Notes: a model not told the origin generated them from the sequence alone. Shown: positions 19,140 to 30,012, counted from the first letter of the stretch. The stretch is DNA of 64,000 nucleotides from Aquimonas voraii (GCF_900101825.1 NZ_FNAG01000009.1:1-64000), one strand, 5' to 3'. Translations and numbers: made by a program.

Positions 19140-20336
19140 TCACGGCAGGGCCTCGGCCAGCAGTTCCAGCGGATGCCGGAGTTCGACCCCGGCGAGTTCG
19201 GCCGCGCCACCGAGATGCAGGCGACAGCCGAGATTGGCGGACAGCAGTGTAGTGGCGCCGCACGCGATGGCCGCGTCCAGCAGCGGCCGCCGCAAGCGCT
19301 CTGCGCGATCGGCGAACTGCAGCATGTGCGCACCGCCGGCGCCGCAACAGCCTGTATCCGGCAGTTCCACCAGGTCGAGGCCGGGAATACGAGCGAGCAG
19401 TTCGCGCGTGGCCCGCACGGATCGCGCATCCGCCCGCTGGGTGCAGGGCAGATGCAGGGCGACGCGACGCTCGATGCGGCGCAGTTCGAGTGTGGCGAAG
19501 GCGGCATCGTCGACCAGCAGGCTGGCGACATCCGTCACCGGAGCCAGCGCCGAGAGTGCGGCGGCATGCGCGGCCTGACAGCCGCTGGTGATGCCGACCA
19601 GCACATCGGGTGCGAGCCCGGACCACAAGCGGCGGTTCTGTTCGTGCAGGGCCTCAGCCTGTGCGCCAGAGCCCGCATGCTGGTCGAGCGCGCCGCAGCA
19701 GGCTTGTCCATCAGGGATCAGCACGCTGTGGCCGCAGGCGCGCAGCAATCGCGCCGCGGCGTCCAGCGCCCAGGCTTCCATCGTGCGCGCCACGCAGCCG
19801 AGCAGCAGGCCGACGCGCCTGGTTTCCGGCGCGGCTGTCGCATGGAATGAGGCGGTGGACTCAGACGGTTCGCGCGCAGAGCCGGTCTTCGCGCAGGCGG
19901 CGAGGGCTCGCCGGCTGCGCCGCGGTAGCAGGGCGCGCAGCGGCCGCACTGCGCGCAACAGAGAAGCGGCTGCATCGGGATGACGGCTGGCCCACAGCAG
20001 GGTGTTCACCCGCAGCGATCGCGACCGTAGCGGCAGGTGTCGCCGCGCCAGTCGCATCAAGTCGCCAAAGCGAACCTTGGCCGGACAGACCTGCTCGCAG
20101 CGCCCGCAGCCCAGGCAGTGCTCCAGCGCTTCGATACCGCTGGCGTCGATGCTGGCAGGATCGCGGGCCAAGGCCTGCGCCACAAGCACGCGTCCGCGTG
20201 GCGACTCCGACTCGCGGGCCTCCAGGCGATAGGTGGGGCAGTGCGGCAGGCAGAGACCGCAGAGCACGCAGGCATCGGTCAGCGACAGCAGTCGCTGCAG
20301 GCCGTGTTCAGCGGGGGGGCTGGCGCTTTCACTCAT
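19140..20336 (-). CDS. GlcF-like (Fe-S)-binding oxidoreductase subunit
   Basis: The 398-residue protein has two 4Fe-4S ferredoxin clusters (Cys23/26/29/33 and Cys75/78/81/85), each with the CP ending. Two CCG domains (ACCGALDQH and GCCGAGGAH) follow. This is the architecture of glycolate oxidase subunit GlcF and of heterodisulfide-reductase-like electron carriers. No glcD or glcE flavoprotein is next to it, so its partner dehydrogenase is unknown. It is cotranscribed with coq7 (2-base gap), which fits an electron route to ubiquinone. GlcF is the nearest family; the substrate is not assigned. Confidence 0.8.
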   Translation of the reverse strand: MSESASPPAEHGLQRLLSLTDACVLCGLCLPHCPTYRLEARESESPRGRVLVAQALARDPASIDASGIEALEHCLGCGRCEQVCPAKVRFGDLMRLARRHLPLRSRSLRVNTLLWASRHPDAAASLLRAVRPLRALLPRRSRRALAACAKTGSAREPSESTASFHATAAPETRRVGLLLGCVARTMEAWALDAAARLLRACGHSVLIPDGQACCGALDQHAGSGAQAEALHEQNRRLWSGLAPDVLVGITSGCQAAHAAALSALAPVTDVASLLVDDAAFATLELRRIERRVALHLPCTQRADARSVRATRELLARIPGLDLVELPDTGCCGAGGAHMLQFADRAERLRRPLLDAAIACGATTLLSANLGCRLHLGGAAELAGVELRHPLELLAEALP

Positions 20337-20401
20337 TTGCCGCCAGAATACGCGGCTTCGCCGGGCAACGCCCCAGGCTGATCACCCCGAGGCGCGCAGG
20401 C

Positions 20402-20430
20402 TTGCGCCCCTCGATCAAGGCCGCTATGCT
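20402..20430 (+). promoter_or_regulatory. sigma70-like promoter of rplM-rpsI
   Basis: A TTGCGC (-35, 20402-20407) and TATGCT (-10, 20425-20430) pair with an exact 17-base spacer lies 40 bases before the rplM start. It reads toward rplM. Confidence 0.55.
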
Positions 20431-20469
20431 TCGCGGTCTTTCGTCCTCGCTTTCCCTTCGGGAGCTGTC

Positions 20470-20898
20470 ATGAAGACCTTCAGCGCCAAGCCGGAGACCG
20501 TCAAGCGCGACTGGTATCTGGTCGACGCCAGCGGCAAGACGCTGGGCCGTCTCTGCTCGGAAATCGCGCTTCGCCTGCGCGGCAAGCACAAGCCCGTGTT
20601 CACCCCGCACGTCGACACCGGCGATTACATCGTCGTGATCAACGCCGAGAAGATCACGGTCACTGGCAACAAGCTGCAGGACAAGATGTACCATCGGTTC
20701 ACCGGCTACATCGGCAACCTGAAGTCCGAAACCCTGGGCCAGGCGCTGGATCGCCACCCGGAGCGCGCGATCGAGATCGGCGTGAAGGGCATGTTGCCGA
20801 AGAACCCGCTGGGCCGTGCGATGTTCCGCAAGCTCAAGGTCTACAAGGGTGCCGAGCACCCGCACACCGCCCAGCAGCCGCAGGCGCTGGACATCTGA
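20470..20898 (+). CDS. rplM: 50S ribosomal protein L13
   Basis: Primary 23S rRNA-binding protein of the large subunit, 142 residues, the usual length. Family stretches are [25 protein letters not shown] and [12 protein letters not shown]. The start follows GGGAGC. It is paired with rpsI 17 bases downstream, the standard bacterial rplM-rpsI operon. Confidence 0.98.
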   Translation: MKTFSAKPETVKRDWYLVDASGKTLGRLCSEIALRLRGKHKPVFTPHVDTGDYIVVINAEKITVTGNKLQDKMYHRFTGYIGNLKSETLGQALDRHPERAIEIGVKGMLPKNPLGRAMFRKLKVYKGAEHPHTAQQPQALDI

Positions 20899-20915
20899 GA
20901 CAGGACAGGCATCCC

Positions 20916-21308
20916 ATGGCTCTCAACCAGAACTACGGCACCGGCCGCCGCAAGTCCTCCACCGCCCGCGTGTTCCTGCGCAACGGTAGCGGCGCTATCA
21001 CCGTCAACGACAAGCCGCTCGACCAGTTCTTCGGTCGCGAAACCGCTCGCATGATCGTGCGTCAGCCGCTGGTGCTGACCGAAATGTCCGATAAGTTCGA
21101 CATCAAGGTCACCGTGGCTGGCGGCGGCACCACCGGTCAGGCTGGTGCGATCCGCCTCGGCATCGCCCGCGCTCTGGTCGAATACGACGAGAGCCTGAAG
21201 ACCCAGCTGCGCCGCGCCGGTTTCATGACTCGCGACGCCCGCGAGGTCGAGCGCAAGAAGGTCGGTCTGCACAAGGCCCGTCGCGCGACCCAGTTCTCGA
21301 AGCGCTAA
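20916..21308 (+). CDS. rpsI: 30S ribosomal protein S9
   Basis: Small-subunit protein of 130 residues whose C-terminal tail ends QFSKR and reaches the P-site tRNA. Family features are [15 protein letters not shown], the [19 protein letters not shown] loop and the [11 protein letters not shown] tail. It is second in the rplM-rpsI operon. Confidence 0.98.
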   Translation: MALNQNYGTGRRKSSTARVFLRNGSGAITVNDKPLDQFFGRETARMIVRQPLVLTEMSDKFDIKVTVAGGGTTGQAGAIRLGIARALVEYDESLKTQLRRAGFMTRDAREVERKKVGLHKARRATQFSKR

Positions 21309-21316
21309 TCACGCTT

Positions 21317-21322
21317 TATACT
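21317..21322 (+). promoter_or_regulatory. candidate -10 box before tRNA-Gln
   Basis: TATACT lies 50 bases before the tRNA, just after the rpsI stop. A weak TTCTCG sits 17 bases upstream inside rpsI. This would allow tRNA transcription independent of the ribosomal operon. Confidence 0.35.
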
Positions 21323-21371
21323 TGCCGGCCTCCGCGTCAGAGTGCGGTTGCCATACAGGCAAGCAGGTTCT

Positions 21372-21445
21372 AGGGAGATCGTCTAACGGTAGGACAGCGG
21401 ACTCTGACTCCGTCAATCTAGGTTCGAATCCTAGTCTCCCTGCCA
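21372..21445 (+). tRNA. tRNA-Gln (anticodon CTG)
   Basis: A 74-base cloverleaf. The acceptor AGGGAGA (21372-21378) pairs with TCTCCCT (21435-21441), and the CCA end is encoded (21443-21445). The anticodon stem and loop CGGA-CTCTGAC-TCCG gives CTG, and GGTTCGAATCC is the T arm. Confidence 0.95.
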
Positions 21446-21452
21446 AACCCGG

Positions 21453-21483
21453 AAGGCCCGCGCAAGCGGGCCTTTCGCTTTTG
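21453..21483 (+). terminator. Rho-independent terminator after tRNA-Gln
   Basis: AAGGCCCGC (21453-21461) pairs perfectly with GCGGGCCTT (21466-21474) around a GCAA tetraloop, followed by TCGCTTTTG. Confidence 0.85.
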
Positions 21484-21672
21484 CGGCTTTGACCCGCGCG
21501 CTGGCGACCGTGCACTTGCCTCTGCGTTCCCAGATGGGGCGCTCTGCGGCAAACTTGTGGGCCGCCGGCCATACCCGGTGTCTGGGTCTGGCGCAGAGCG
21601 AAAGCGCACGGAGATCCAGATTGCGGTTGATGGGGTTCACTCGCGCTGCCTTCCCGGCAAAGCGGCGCTTCG
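21484..21672. other. structured non-coding DNA upstream of the tRNA-linked repeat
   Basis: No gene is seen. The interval contains a perfect 9-bp inverted pair CGCTCTGCG (21540-21548) / CGCAGAGCG (21592-21600), with GC-rich palindromes between the arms. It leads directly into the tandem module at 21673. Confidence 0.45.
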
Positions 21673-21805
21673 CGAGGCCGGCCCTGGACGCTGCGCCGGC
21701 CAGCGCAGCGTCCAGGGCATGAGTCCCCTGCAATGATGGGCGGCGCCGGGCGGTGGACGGTGCGGATACAGACAGCGGGCCTATAGCTCAACGGTTAGGG
21801 CAGGG
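21673..21805 (+). repeat. first copy of a 133-bp tRNA-linked module (202-bp period)
   Basis: Aligns without gaps to 21875-22007 at a constant offset of 202 bases. In order it holds a perfect 16-bp hairpin (21681-21696/21703-21718), a 13-mer that is the exact complement of the nearby tRNA anticodon arm (21719-21731), a conserved GGTGCGGATACAGACA segment, and the first 29 bases of the tRNA. Most differences from the second copy are transitions. Confidence 0.85.
21777..21805 (+). pseudogene. truncated 5' fragment of the CAU tRNA
   Basis: Twenty-nine bases match the 5' part of the intact tRNA at 21979 (acceptor strand, D arm and start of the anticodon stem), with one A-to-G change in the D stem. 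The sequence then diverges completely, so no functional tRNA can form. Confidence 0.85.
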
Positions 21806-21874
21806 CGTGACCCGGTGGCCGCAGGCCACGCGATGCACCGCATCGCGAGGCGCGCGCGCCGAGGGCAGGAAGCC
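21806..21874. other. spacer between module copies, with two hairpins
   Basis: It contains GTGGCC-GCA-GGCCAC (21815-21829) and CGCGATGC-ACC-GCATCGCG (21829-21847), two adjacent perfect palindromes. No gene is seen. Confidence 0.7.
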
Positions 21875-22051
<177 letters not shown>

Positions 22052-22119
22052 CACTCCTGTCCGCAGCACCCGCGAATGGCGGCGCTGAGGCGCCTCGCAG
22101 GAGTCGATACCCCGTCTGT

Positions 22120-24756
22120 TCAGGGCTCGAAGCCATCGCGGAAGACGTTCAACGGCAGGCCGTTCGGGTAGTACAGCGATCGCCGCTGGCCGATGGCGCC
22201 ACCGAGGACCAGCATGGCGTCGCCGATCCACAGCGCCGCGTGGTCGGCCCGCGTCGAAGGCGCGCCCACGCTGGTGAGGTCACGCCAGACATTGGCCTGC
22301 GGGTCATAGCGCCCGCCGGTCGCGCCCGCGCCGCCGAAGACGAGCAATTCGCTGCCCGACCACACCGCAGTCTGTCCGCCGAGCGGCGCCTGCGGCTGCG
22401 CCGAGGGCCCCGCGCGCCACTGGTTGGTCAGCGGCGCGTAGCGCCACAGGGACGGCAGGGCGCTGGGGGTGCCCGCCCAGATCAGCATCTCGCTGCCGGA
22501 CCAGACCGCGCTGTGATTGCTGCGCGCTGCCGGCCCCGCTGCGGTCGGGCCGGTCCAGCTCCAGCTTTGCGGGTTGAAGCGTGCGCCGCTGGCCAGCGGC
22601 GCTCCGCCAGCGCCGCTGCCGCCCCAGATGATCATTTCGCTGCCGGTCCAGACCGCTGTCGCATCCGCGCGCGGTGCCGGCGCGCCTTCGGTCGGCAGGG
22701 CTGTCCAGCTGTCGCCTTGTGGGCTGTAGCCGGCGCCATCGGCGCTGAGCCCGAGCGCGCTCACGCCGCCGGACACGAGCGCGTGTTGGCCGGTCCAGAC
22801 CAGGGTGTGCAGGTAGCGCGGCGAGGGTGAGGTGGTCGAACTGATCGATCGCCATTCCCATGCCGCCGGGTCGAAGCGCCCGCCGTCGCCGAGAATCTCG
22901 GGCACCGCGTCGTCCAGCCCACCCCAGACGATCATGTCCGCGCCGGTCCAGACCGCGGCGGTCATTTCGCGCGCGCTCGGTGAGCCCTGTAGTGGAAGTG
23001 GGCTGAAGCTGTCGGTGGCGGCGCGCCAGGACAGGCCGCGCTGGGGGCGTTCAGTGACCGCACTGCGGCCGCCGAACAGGAGAGCCTCGACGCCGGTCCA
23101 CACGGCCGCTGCACCGCGCACGCGACCCAGATCGTCGCCGCCATCGAACAGCGTCCAAGTGCTTGAGGCGAGGTCGAACAGGCCGCCGTCGCGCAGCGGC
23201 TCGCCGCCTTCATCCATGCCGCCCATCACCAGCAGTGCGCTGCCCGTCCAGGCGGCTGCGTGGCCGGAGCGCCAGCCGAGGGGCGCGCTTCCGGGAAGGG
23301 CCTGCCAGCCGTTGCTGGCGGCGTCGTAGACCGCTCCGTGGTCGCTCACTGCTGACTGCCGCTGCCCGCCGAATACGATGGCGCGATCGCCAGTGCTGAC
23401 CAGGGTGGGGAAGTTGCGTGCCGACGGCGCGCCCGCGCTGGGCAGAGTGGTCCAGCTGTCGCTGGTCGGATCGTAGAGGGCACCATCGCCGTAGACGGTG
23501 CCGAAGCCGTTGCTGCCGCCGAAGATCATGATCCTGCCGTCGACCACGGTCATCGCGGTCTCGAAGCGCGCTGCCGGCGCGCCCACGGTGCTCAGCGGGA
23601 TCCACTGGTTGCTGGCGACATCGAAGGCGCCCAGGCGTGAGCTCAGCGTGGCACCGCCGTTCTCGCTGCGCAGGCCCCAGACGTACATGCGGCCCTGGTG
23701 CCAGACCGAGGACGGTATCAGTGCCGGCAGCCCGCTCGGAGGCAGGCTGCCCCAGGTGTCGGTGACCGGGTTGTAGCGCGCGTGCACGTTCGCCTCGCCG
23801 CCGAACACCAGCAGTTCGCTGCCGGTCCAGACGCCCGTCACGAACCGGGTGATGCCGACCGGCGCGTTGGCGCTGGACATCGGCGCCCAGGTATCAGTGA
23901 GGGGGTCGTACTGCGCGCCGCTGCCGTTCGTGGTGCCGCCGAAGACCAGGAAGCGGCTGCCGGTCCACACCGCCACGCCGGACTCGCGCGGGCCGGGCGC
24001 GCCGACCGGGCTGACCCAGCGCCAGTGATCGATCGCGGGCGTGTACAGCCCGCCATCCGCGCGCGTGGTGTTGCGTGGACCTCGCCCCCCGAACAGGAAC
24101 AGCTCGCTGCCGTTCCAGGCCGACAGCGCGAAGGCGCGCGGCGCCATCGGACCGCCGTCGTCGGCGTCGCTGATCCAGGTTTCGACGCCAGTGCTGCTGC
24201 CGTCGCCGGCCGTGCGCGCGCTGATGTCCGTCGCCGGAAGGAACAGCGGCCGCTCGAGCGTCGGCGGCTCCGCCGCATGATGCTGTTCGCGCACCGACAG
24301 CCACCACTCCGCGAAGTCGCTGCCGGGGGCGGTGCGCTGATGACGGCGATACAGCAGGCGCTCGACAAGGCCGGGGCGAGCGATGCACTCGCCGGCCAGG
24401 CGCGGGTCGCGGTTCAGCGCGTCGAGCAGGCGCTGCAGCTGCGCGGGCGCTCGGGATTCCCGCTGGATGCGCAGCAGCTCCGCCTGCAGCGCGCCGGCGT
24501 CGATGCGCCTGCCGAAGCGCTCGGCCAGCGCGGACTCCATGCGCAGCTCTTCCTCGACCCGGGCCGCGATGCGTGCGGCCGAGGGCGCACGCGCCGTGGG
24601 CTCGCCGGCATGGGCCGCGCGCTCCGCGGCGAAGAAGCGCTCGACGGCGAAGCGGCAGGCCTCGCGTTCGCTGCGGGACAGCGCGTCGAGCTGTGGGGTG
24701 GCAAGCGCCGGCGTCGTGAGGCCGGCGAGGCAGAGCAGCAGCAGGCGTAACGTCAT
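22120..24756 (-). CDS. exported kelch-repeat beta-propeller protein
   Basis: A secreted protein of about 878 residues. A signal peptide (about 1-20) is followed by a helical N-terminal region (about 25-175). About thirteen kelch-type blades follow, each with a core like AVWTGSELLVFGG, a GxxYDPxxDxW strand and a spacing near 50 residues. That number would make two propellers. The chain ends VFRDGFEP, a DGFE-type tail that I recall from other exported proteins of this order. Start ATG 24756 is preferred to 24804 because GGAGG precedes it. Ligand unknown. Confidence 0.78.
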   Translation of the reverse strand: MTLRLLLLCLAGLTTPALATPQLDALSRSEREACRFAVERFFAAERAAHAGEPTARAPSAARIAARVEEELRMESALAERFGRRIDAGALQAELLRIQRESRAPAQLQRLLDALNRDPRLAGECIARPGLVERLLYRRHQRTAPGSDFAEWWLSVREQHHAAEPPTLERPLFLPATDISARTAGDGSSTGVETWISDADDGGPMAPRAFALSAWNGSELFLFGGRGPRNTTRADGGLYTPAIDHWRWVSPVGAPGPRESGVAVWTGSRFLVFGGTTNGSGAQYDPLTDTWAPMSSANAPVGITRFVTGVWTGSELLVFGGEANVHARYNPVTDTWGSLPPSGLPALIPSSVWHQGRMYVWGLRSENGGATLSSRLGAFDVASNQWIPLSTVGAPAARFETAMTVVDGRIMIFGGSNGFGTVYGDGALYDPTSDSWTTLPSAGAPSARNFPTLVSTGDRAIVFGGQRQSAVSDHGAVYDAASNGWQALPGSAPLGWRSGHAAAWTGSALLVMGGMDEGGEPLRDGGLFDLASSTWTLFDGGDDLGRVRGAAAVWTGVEALLFGGRSAVTERPQRGLSWRAATDSFSPLPLQGSPSAREMTAAVWTGADMIVWGGLDDAVPEILGDGGRFDPAAWEWRSISSTTSPSPRYLHTLVWTGQHALVSGGVSALGLSADGAGYSPQGDSWTALPTEGAPAPRADATAVWTGSEMIIWGGSGAGGAPLASGARFNPQSWSWTGPTAAGPAARSNHSAVWSGSEMLIWAGTPSALPSLWRYAPLTNQWRAGPSAQPQAPLGGQTAVWSGSELLVFGGAGATGGRYDPQANVWRDLTSVGAPSTRADHAALWIGDAMLVLGGAIGQRRSLYYPNGLPLNVFRDGFEP

Positions 24757-24890
24757 GGTGGGCCTCCGGAGGCGGGCGGCTGGAGCGGGCGTATCGCGGT
24801 GCAAGCGGGACGGCCGTGGGGCAGTACGCGCGATGCGGCATTTACCCGAAGCGCAAAAGAGCGCCCGCCTGCCTCAAGCGGACCCCGCGA

Positions 24891-25508
24891 TCAGCGTCGT
24901 GGCCGCGCCACCGGCAGCTGCCAGCCGCGCCGCATGGCGAAGAAACGCAGGGTGAAGCAGGCGGCGGCGCCCGCCGCTGCGACGGGTGCCGCAGGCAGTT
25001 CCAGCGCATCGCCGGCCACCACGATCAGCGCGCCAAGCAGCGCGGCGACCGCGTACAACTCGCGCTGCAGCACGCCCGGGATCTGCACGACCAGCACGTC
25101 GCGCGCGATGCCGCCGCCCACACCGCTCAGAACGCCCAGCATCACCGCGCCCAGCGGGCCGACGCCATGCGCCAGCGCCTTGCCGGTGCCGAGCACGGCG
25201 AACAGCCCGAGCCCGACCGCGTCGCTCAACTGCACCGGATTGCGCAGACGCTCGATCAGTTCGTAACGGTAGAAGGTGATCAGCGCGGCCGCCGCCGATA
25301 CCGCGAAATAGCGCGGATCGACCAGTGCCACCGGCGGCGTGGCGCCGAGCAGGGCGTCGCGCACGATGCCACCGGCCGTGGCCGCGGCGAAGGCCAGCAC
25401 CAGCACGCCGAAGAGGTCGAGGCCCTTGCGCACGCCGGCCGTGGCGCCGCTGACGGCGAAGGCGAAGGTGCCGAGCAGATCGATGGCGGTGACGAAGGCG
25501 ACAGGCAT
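24891..25508 (-). CDS. TRIC/UPF0126-family membrane protein (YicG-like)
   Basis: A seven-helix inner-membrane protein of 205 residues made of two related halves, each with the family motif GGxxRD (GGIVRDALLG and GGGIARDVLV). Prokaryotic TRIC homologues form trimeric cation channels or act in glycine or potassium handling. The substrate cannot be told from sequence. Confidence 0.88.
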   Translation of the reverse strand: MPVAFVTAIDLLGTFAFAVSGATAGVRKGLDLFGVLVLAFAAATAGGIVRDALLGATPPVALVDPRYFAVSAAAALITFYRYELIERLRNPVQLSDAVGLGLFAVLGTGKALAHGVGPLGAVMLGVLSGVGGGIARDVLVVQIPGVLQRELYAVAALLGALIVVAGDALELPAAPVAAAGAAACFTLRFFAMRRGWQLPVARPRR

Positions 25509-25797
25509 GGCGGCAGGGTTCTCAGGCTGCGCCCATGTTAGCCGCTGCCGGCCCCGCTAAACGCTTGATTCGCGGGGGCTGCGCCGATTCTGGCGGGCAG
25601 GCCCCGACCTCGATCGCCCTGCCAAGGCGCGCGGAAGCACCCATGTTGCACCCGCAAACCCTTAAAACAGGCGGCTTCCCGGCGAAAAACCGTTGACTTG
25701 TGCGCGCAACCGAAGCAGCCTTCGCAACGCGGAGGGCGTAGGGCCTTCCCATTCTCCCCTGTTGGGCGCCATGCCCCTCTATGCAAGGAAGTTTCCG

Positions 25798-26067
25798 ATG
25801 AACAAGGCTGAGCTTGTTGCTGCCATCGCCGACCACGCCGAACTGACCAAGACCCAGGCTGCGGCCGTGGTCGACGCGTTTACCACCACCGTCACCAAGG
25901 CGCTCAAGAAGGGCGACACCGTGACCCTGGTGGGCTTCGGCACCTTCTCCGTGCGCAAGCGTGCGGCCCGTGAGGCCCGCAACCCGCGCACCGGCGAGAC
26001 CATCAAGCTGAAGGCGAGCAAGGTGCCGGTGTTCAAGGCCGGCAAGGCGTTCAAGGACGCCATCTGA
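25798..26067 (+). CDS. hupB: DNA-binding protein HU
   Basis: An 89-residue nucleoid protein. MNKAELVAAIAD, the GFGTFSVRKRAAREARNPRTGE beta-arm region with the intercalating Pro, and a C-terminal FKAGKAFKDAI are canonical for HU-beta-type proteins. AAGGAAG precedes the ATG. A TTGACT at 25693-25698 could be the -35 of its promoter, but no good -10 follows. A strong terminator lies 45 bp downstream. Confidence 0.95.
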   Translation: MNKAELVAAIADHAELTKTQAAAVVDAFTTTVTKALKKGDTVTLVGFGTFSVRKRAAREARNPRTGETIKLKASKVPVFKAGKAFKDAI

Positions 26068-26110
26068 GCCTGCTCGCGTCGCCGCCCTGAGCGCGGCGAC
26101 GGGTGCTCAA

Positions 26111-26152
26111 AACGGCGGGCCCGCGCGCGAGCGCGGGCCCGCTGCCGTTTGC
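26111..26152 (+). terminator. terminator after HU
   Basis: A perfect 12-bp stem (26115-26126/26131-26142) with a GCGA loop, extended by AACG/CCGTT across a 2-base bulge and ending in TTT. Confidence 0.75.
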
Positions 26153-26260
26153 GTGTCGTAAGGGCTCAGCAGGGCTTGGATGTCGCCGCCGATGCCAGCT
26201 TGGGAGGCGCGCGCTCATCCGTCGAAGGGTCGGCATCTTCGTCCGCGATCACGGGGTGGC

Positions 26261-26854
26261 TCAGGTGCTCAAGCGGATGCGCAGGCCCTTGTGGTTGGCG
26301 GATACGTCCGCTCCCAGTACACGCGCGCGCGCCGCGCTGTCCTCGCGCCAGCGTGGCGGCAGCGGCCCCCGCAAGGCGAAGCGCAGCGACACCTCGCCCG
26401 CCTCCTGACGCAGTTCGATCCGCAGGGTTTCGCCCTCGGGCGTGGCCTCGGCAAGCGCCTGTACCCAGCGGAACAGGCTGATCGCGAGCCAAGCAGGCGG
26501 AGGCGTGTCGGCGCTGCGGGTGTCAAGCTCGAAATCGAAGCCGCGCCGCTGCGCGATCTGTTCCAGCGTGGAGCGCAGCGCAGGTTCAAGCCCGATCTCA
26601 TCCAGCAGCGGTGGCCGCAGCTGCAGCGACAGCGCGCGGACCTGCTGCAGGGCCTCGCGCACGCTGTCCGCCACGCCTTCGACCTCGTCCGCCGGCAGAC
26701 CGCCCTCGGCGAAGAACTGCAGGCTGAGCAGGGCGGCGGTCAGGCTCTGGCCGACCTCGCTGTGCAGGACGTGGGCGATGTGCCGGCGCTCGGCCTCGTC
26801 CAGCGCGATCAGCTGGGCCAGCGCGGTCGGCGGCGGCGTGGACGCGTCACTCAT
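26261..26854 (-). CDS. truncated NarL-system-type histidine kinase domain protein
   Basis: The 197-residue cytoplasmic protein consists of little more than a HisKA_3 dimerisation helix pair (about 15-95) and a degenerate ATPase-like tail. The H box reads [10 protein letters not shown], with His31 kept but the usual Asp replaced by Ser. The pairing helix [19 protein letters not shown] is well conserved. No N or G box can be identified and no sensor domain is present. It may be a dimerising regulator or phosphatase rather than a kinase. No response regulator is adjacent. Confidence 0.7.
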   Translation of the reverse strand: MSDASTPPPTALAQLIALDEAERRHIAHVLHSEVGQSLTAALLSLQFFAEGGLPADEVEGVADSVREALQQVRALSLQLRPPLLDEIGLEPALRSTLEQIAQRRGFDFELDTRSADTPPPAWLAISLFRWVQALAEATPEGETLRIELRQEAGEVSLRFALRGPLPPRWREDSAARARVLGADVSANHKGLRIRLST

Positions 26855-26932
26855 GCAGGGCGATCGGGCTTGGGAGGTGGCGGAGAGCCTAGCAGCGGCG
26901 CGACGCTCGGGGCGCGATCAACGCCATCGGCC

Positions 26933-28315
<1,383 letters not shown>

Positions 28316-28393
28316 GGGGCGGTGTCTGCTGTGTGCGGGGAGCAGGCTAGTGTACGGTCGCGGCTTCGCCCGACGATGCCGTACGGATCGACC

Positions 28394-28624
28394 ATGCACC
28401 TGCTGACCCTGTTCCAGCGCGACGAGTGCCACCTCTGCGACCAGGCCGTGATCGTGCTGGTGCAGGCCCGTGCCGGTGACTTCGAACCGCGCTGGATCGA
28501 TGCCGATGTCGATCTGGAGCAGCGATACGGGCTGCGCGTGCCGGTGCTGCGTCGCGAGGACACCGGCGCCGAACTGGACTGGCCCTTCGACGCCGAGCGC
28601 GTGCGCGATTTCCTTGCGGACTGA
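28394..28624 (+). CDS. glutaredoxin-family small redox protein
   Basis: A 76-residue thioredoxin-fold protein of the DUF836/glutaredoxin-like group. It has an active-site CxxC in DECHLCDQ (Cys12/Cys15) and the cis-Pro loop VPVL. The ATG follows the divergent sdaA start by about 80 bp. Long antisense-frame extensions upstream overlap sdaA and are not real. Confidence 0.8.
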   Translation: MHLLTLFQRDECHLCDQAVIVLVQARAGDFEPRWIDADVDLEQRYGLRVPVLRREDTGAELDWPFDAERVRDFLAD

Positions 28625-28824
28625 GAGCCTGTGAGAGCCATCCGCCTACTGCGGCCGCCTCTGGCCGCCCGTGGCGGCAGCGCGCTACGCGAATACCGCG
28701 GTCACTGGCTCGCCAAACGCCCTTGAATTCACGTGCCGCGCTTTGCCACGAACACCCAGAGGCGCACTCGCTACGGCGTCTGGGCTTCTTCGCACGCTCT
28801 GAGGCCAAGGCCTCTCGCCGCGGA

Positions 28825-29262
28825 TCAGTGGCCGAAGCGCCAGCCCAGCCAAATCGCCGGCAGCAGCCACAAGGCATCCAGCCAGCCCAGTTGGGCGCGC
28901 AGGTAGAGCAGCACCAGGCCGGGGCTGAGCGCCGGTAGCGCCTGCTGGGCCGACATGCCCATCTGCATGCCGATCTGGCTGGCGCTGATCAGCAGCGCAG
29001 CGGCCAGCACGGTGAGCAGGCTCACCACAGCGACCAGCGCCAGCCGCGTGCGTCCCGACGGCAGACCGGCCAGCCGCAGCAGGAGGGCGGCATCCAGGGT
29101 CACCACCAGCAGCATCCACAGACTGGGGCCGCGGAAGTGCAGCGACACTCCGGCCCACACCCCAGCAAGGCCCAGCACCGCGACGCTGCCGCTGATCGCA
29201 GCCAGCAGCCAAGTGCCAAGACCGATGCGGTCGGGCGCGGCAGGAGGAGCAGCGGTGTTCAC
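28825..29262 (-). CDS. small membrane protein, four helices, unknown
   Basis: The 145-residue protein has four predicted transmembrane helices (about 16-38, 46-64, 73-95 and 115-142). There is no recognisable motif, and Met/Ser-rich QIGMQMGMSAQQ lies between helices three and four. It is divergent from sufT, 77 bp away. I do not assign a function. Confidence 0.6.
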   Translation of the reverse strand: MNTAAPPAAPDRIGLGTWLLAAISGSVAVLGLAGVWAGVSLHFRGPSLWMLLVVTLDAALLLRLAGLPSGRTRLALVAVVSLLTVLAAALLISASQIGMQMGMSAQQALPALSPGLVLLYLRAQLGWLDALWLLPAIWLGWRFGH

Positions 29263-29339
29263 GGAATCAGGGCGGGCCGAAGCAGGATGGCCGGGTAGAA
29301 TACGCGGCCGCCCTCGCGCCCGACCCTGACAATCGTCCC

Positions 29340-29894
29340 ATGGCCTACAGCCGCAGCTCCGAGCCGATCCAGTTTTCCCGCGACTGCGAGGTCGTCATGG
29401 TGCCGCAGGGCGACCGCGTCACCCTGCCTGCCGGCACCGCCGGCTACATCACCCAGGGCCTGGGCGGCAGCTTCACCGTGTTCGTGGACGGCAACCTGTT
29501 CCGTGTCGCCGGCGTCGATGCCGACGCCATCGGCAAGGAGATCGTGCCGCCGCCGCAGCTGCCCGAGAACGCCACCGACGAGGACGTCGAGAAGGCGGTC
29601 TGGAACCAGCTGCGCACCTGCTTCGATCCGGAAATCCCGGTCAACATCGTCGACCTGGGGCTGGTCTATCACTGCGAGATCGAGAGCAGCGACGAGGGCA
29701 GCCGCCGCGCCAGCATCCGCATGACCCTGACCGCGCCCGGCTGCGGCATGGGCGAGGTGCTGGTCGAGGACGTGCGCGCCAAGGTCGAACTGGTTCCCAC
29801 CGTGATCGAGGCCGATGTGGAACTCGTCTTCGACCCGCCCTGGAACCAGTCGATGATGACCGAGGCGGCGAAGCTGCAGGTGGGGATGTTTTGA
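29340..29894 (+). CDS. sufT: SufT-like Fe-S cluster maturation protein
   Basis: The 184-residue protein is the fused form of a short N-terminal domain (GYITQGLGGSFTVFVDG) and a DUF59/MIP18 domain (about 80-184) with the conserved LTAPGCGMGEVLVEDV cysteine loop. SufT and MIP18 proteins help load Fe-S clusters onto client enzymes. The gene is alone, without the rest of suf. It is followed by the inverted 7-bp repeat pair. Confidence 0.88.
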   Translation: MAYSRSSEPIQFSRDCEVVMVPQGDRVTLPAGTAGYITQGLGGSFTVFVDGNLFRVAGVDADAIGKEIVPPPQLPENATDEDVEKAVWNQLRTCFDPEIPVNIVDLGLVYHCEIESSDEGSRRASIRMTLTAPGCGMGEVLVEDVRAKVELVPTVIEADVELVFDPPWNQSMMTEAAKLQVGMF

Positions 29895-29900
29895 AGAGCC

Positions 29901-30008
29901 GGGATTGGGGATTCGGGATTCGGGATTCGCAAAGAGCGAGCTTCCGGGTCAGCGCGAGCATCGCGAGATCTTGCTCTGTCGAATCCCGAATCCCGAATCC
30001 CGAATCCC
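29901..30008. repeat. inverted pair of 7-bp arrays forming a 28-bp stem
   Basis: Four units (GGGATTG plus three GGGATTC, 29901-29928) face four GAATCCC units (29981-30008) across a 52-base loop, pairing at 27 of 28 positions. It lies between the convergent sufT and response-regulator genes, where it could act as a bidirectional terminator. Confidence 0.85.
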
Positions 30009-30012
30009 CGCT

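Noticed and set aside
21309-21791. 160-codon minus-strand frame over tRNA-Gln
   Set aside because: It overlaps a clear tRNA and terminator and contains structured non-coding DNA; the product has no family features.
21777-21805. A second functional CAU tRNA
   Set aside because: Only the first 29 bases match; the anticodon loop, T arm and 3' acceptor strand are missing.
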